Source: Bdellovibrionaceae bacterium UBA2466
GTDB lineage: Bacteria; Bdellovibrionota; FAC87; UBA2466
NCBI GenBank assembly: GCA_002342225.1
Contig: DDPO01000063.1
Coordinates: forward strand, 1 to 6,676
DNA length: 6,676 nt
Direction: 5' to 3'
Part shown: one piece after another, positions 6,414-6,676 of the stretch
Layout: each line of letters starts with the position of its first letter
How positions within the stretch are numbered: the first letter of the stretch is position 1
Translations under genes and position numbers: made by a program
The notes under the pieces: generated by a model
Seen by the model: only the letters and a program-made list of their open reading frames with translations
Told to the model about the DNA's origin: nothing
The model's database searches: none

Positions 6414-6676
6414 TAAGAGTGTTCTCTTATCTGTGGTGTCCTCTCAGAAGGTACTAAAAGAGGGAAAGCTGTATCGATGATGACATGAGTAACCTTAGCC
6501 CCTTTGGCTTTTTGAATTTTACCTTCGCACATTAAAAAGGAACTTTTAAATAGAATTTCTCTAAATTGCTGATAGACAGAGTTCCAAACCACAAGGTTCA
6601 TAAAACCAAATTCATCTTCAAGAGTAATAAATAGCACGCCATTTGCTGTGGGAGGCATTTGTCTTGAGACCACAAG
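6410..6676 (-). CDS. dnaE2: Error-prone DNA polymerase III alpha subunit, DnaE2/ImuC type, C-terminal end only
   Basis: Only the last 88 or so residues are in the window; the frame is open to the right edge (LVVSRQMPPTANGV...), so the gene starts outside. The fragment is an OB-fold nucleic-acid-binding domain: SRQMPPTANGVLFITLEDEFGFMNLVVW is the DnaE2 form of this region (family pattern RQ.P.TAKGV.F.TLEDE.G..N.IVW), followed by a V..QFREIL helix, the strand SSFLMCEGKIQK and HVIIDTAFPL near the end. The replicative DnaE1 has a different version here. DnaE2 is a translesion polymerase induced by DNA damage, usually working with ImuB, which links it to the sliding clamp. An apparent GTG start near 6673 is only the edge of the frame. 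The stop TAA (6412-6410) overlaps the stop of the exported protein gene, so the two genes converge with no spacer or separate terminator. Confidence 0.82.
   Translation of the reverse strand, partial: LVVSRQMPPTANGVLFITLEDEFGFMNLVVWNSVYQQFREILFKSSFLMCEGKIQKAKGAKVTHVIIDTAFPLLVPSERTPQIREHSY

Overview
The window reads as chromosomal DNA of a Gram-negative bacterium with moderate-to-low GC. Gene content fits the Bdellovibrionota or a similar lineage: a LIC_10190-type membrane protein, a COQ8-like ABC1 kinase, a DnaE2-type polymerase and a Sec-secreted orphan protein. This placement is a weak impression from gene style; no rRNA or other phylogenetic marker is present. Genes are packed tightly, no gene-free stretch exceeds about 115 bases, and I see no rRNA, tRNA, CRISPR array, insertion sequence or prophage gene.

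Layout. (1) Bases 1-2632, plus strand: a polytopic membrane protein of the LIC_10190 type, whose 5' end is cut by the window edge, is followed after 8 bases by a glutathione-synthetase-like ATP-grasp ligase. The pair looks like an operon. (2) Bases 2595-3962, minus strand: an ABC1/COQ8-like atypical kinase whose 3' end overlaps the ligase gene tail to tail by 38 bases. (3) Bases 3963-4077: a 115-base divergent intergenic region holding a near-perfect long inverted repeat (about 3975-4020) and a possible promoter. (4) Bases 4078-5847, plus strand: one 589-residue reading frame joining a TrhO-type rhodanese (tRNA U34 hydroxylase family) to an RluA-type pseudouridine synthase, so two RNA-modification activities in one chain. 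(5) Bases 5925-6413, plus strand: a small exported protein of unknown function, preceded by a hairpin that could hide its ribosome binding site. (6) Bases 6410-6676, minus strand: the C-terminal end of a DnaE2/ImuC-type error-prone polymerase III alpha subunit, running off the right edge and sharing its stop region with the exported protein gene.

Apart from the first pair, the genes do not form one obvious pathway: envelope-related chemistry, isoprenoid-quinone-type kinase, RNA modification, an exported orphan and DNA damage tolerance. The items most worth a second look are the TrhO-RluA fusion, the long inverted repeat between the divergent genes (a candidate REP-like element), and the pairing of an envelope-type membrane protein with a diverged GSH-S ligase. 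I found no clear evidence of a wholly new multi-gene system.
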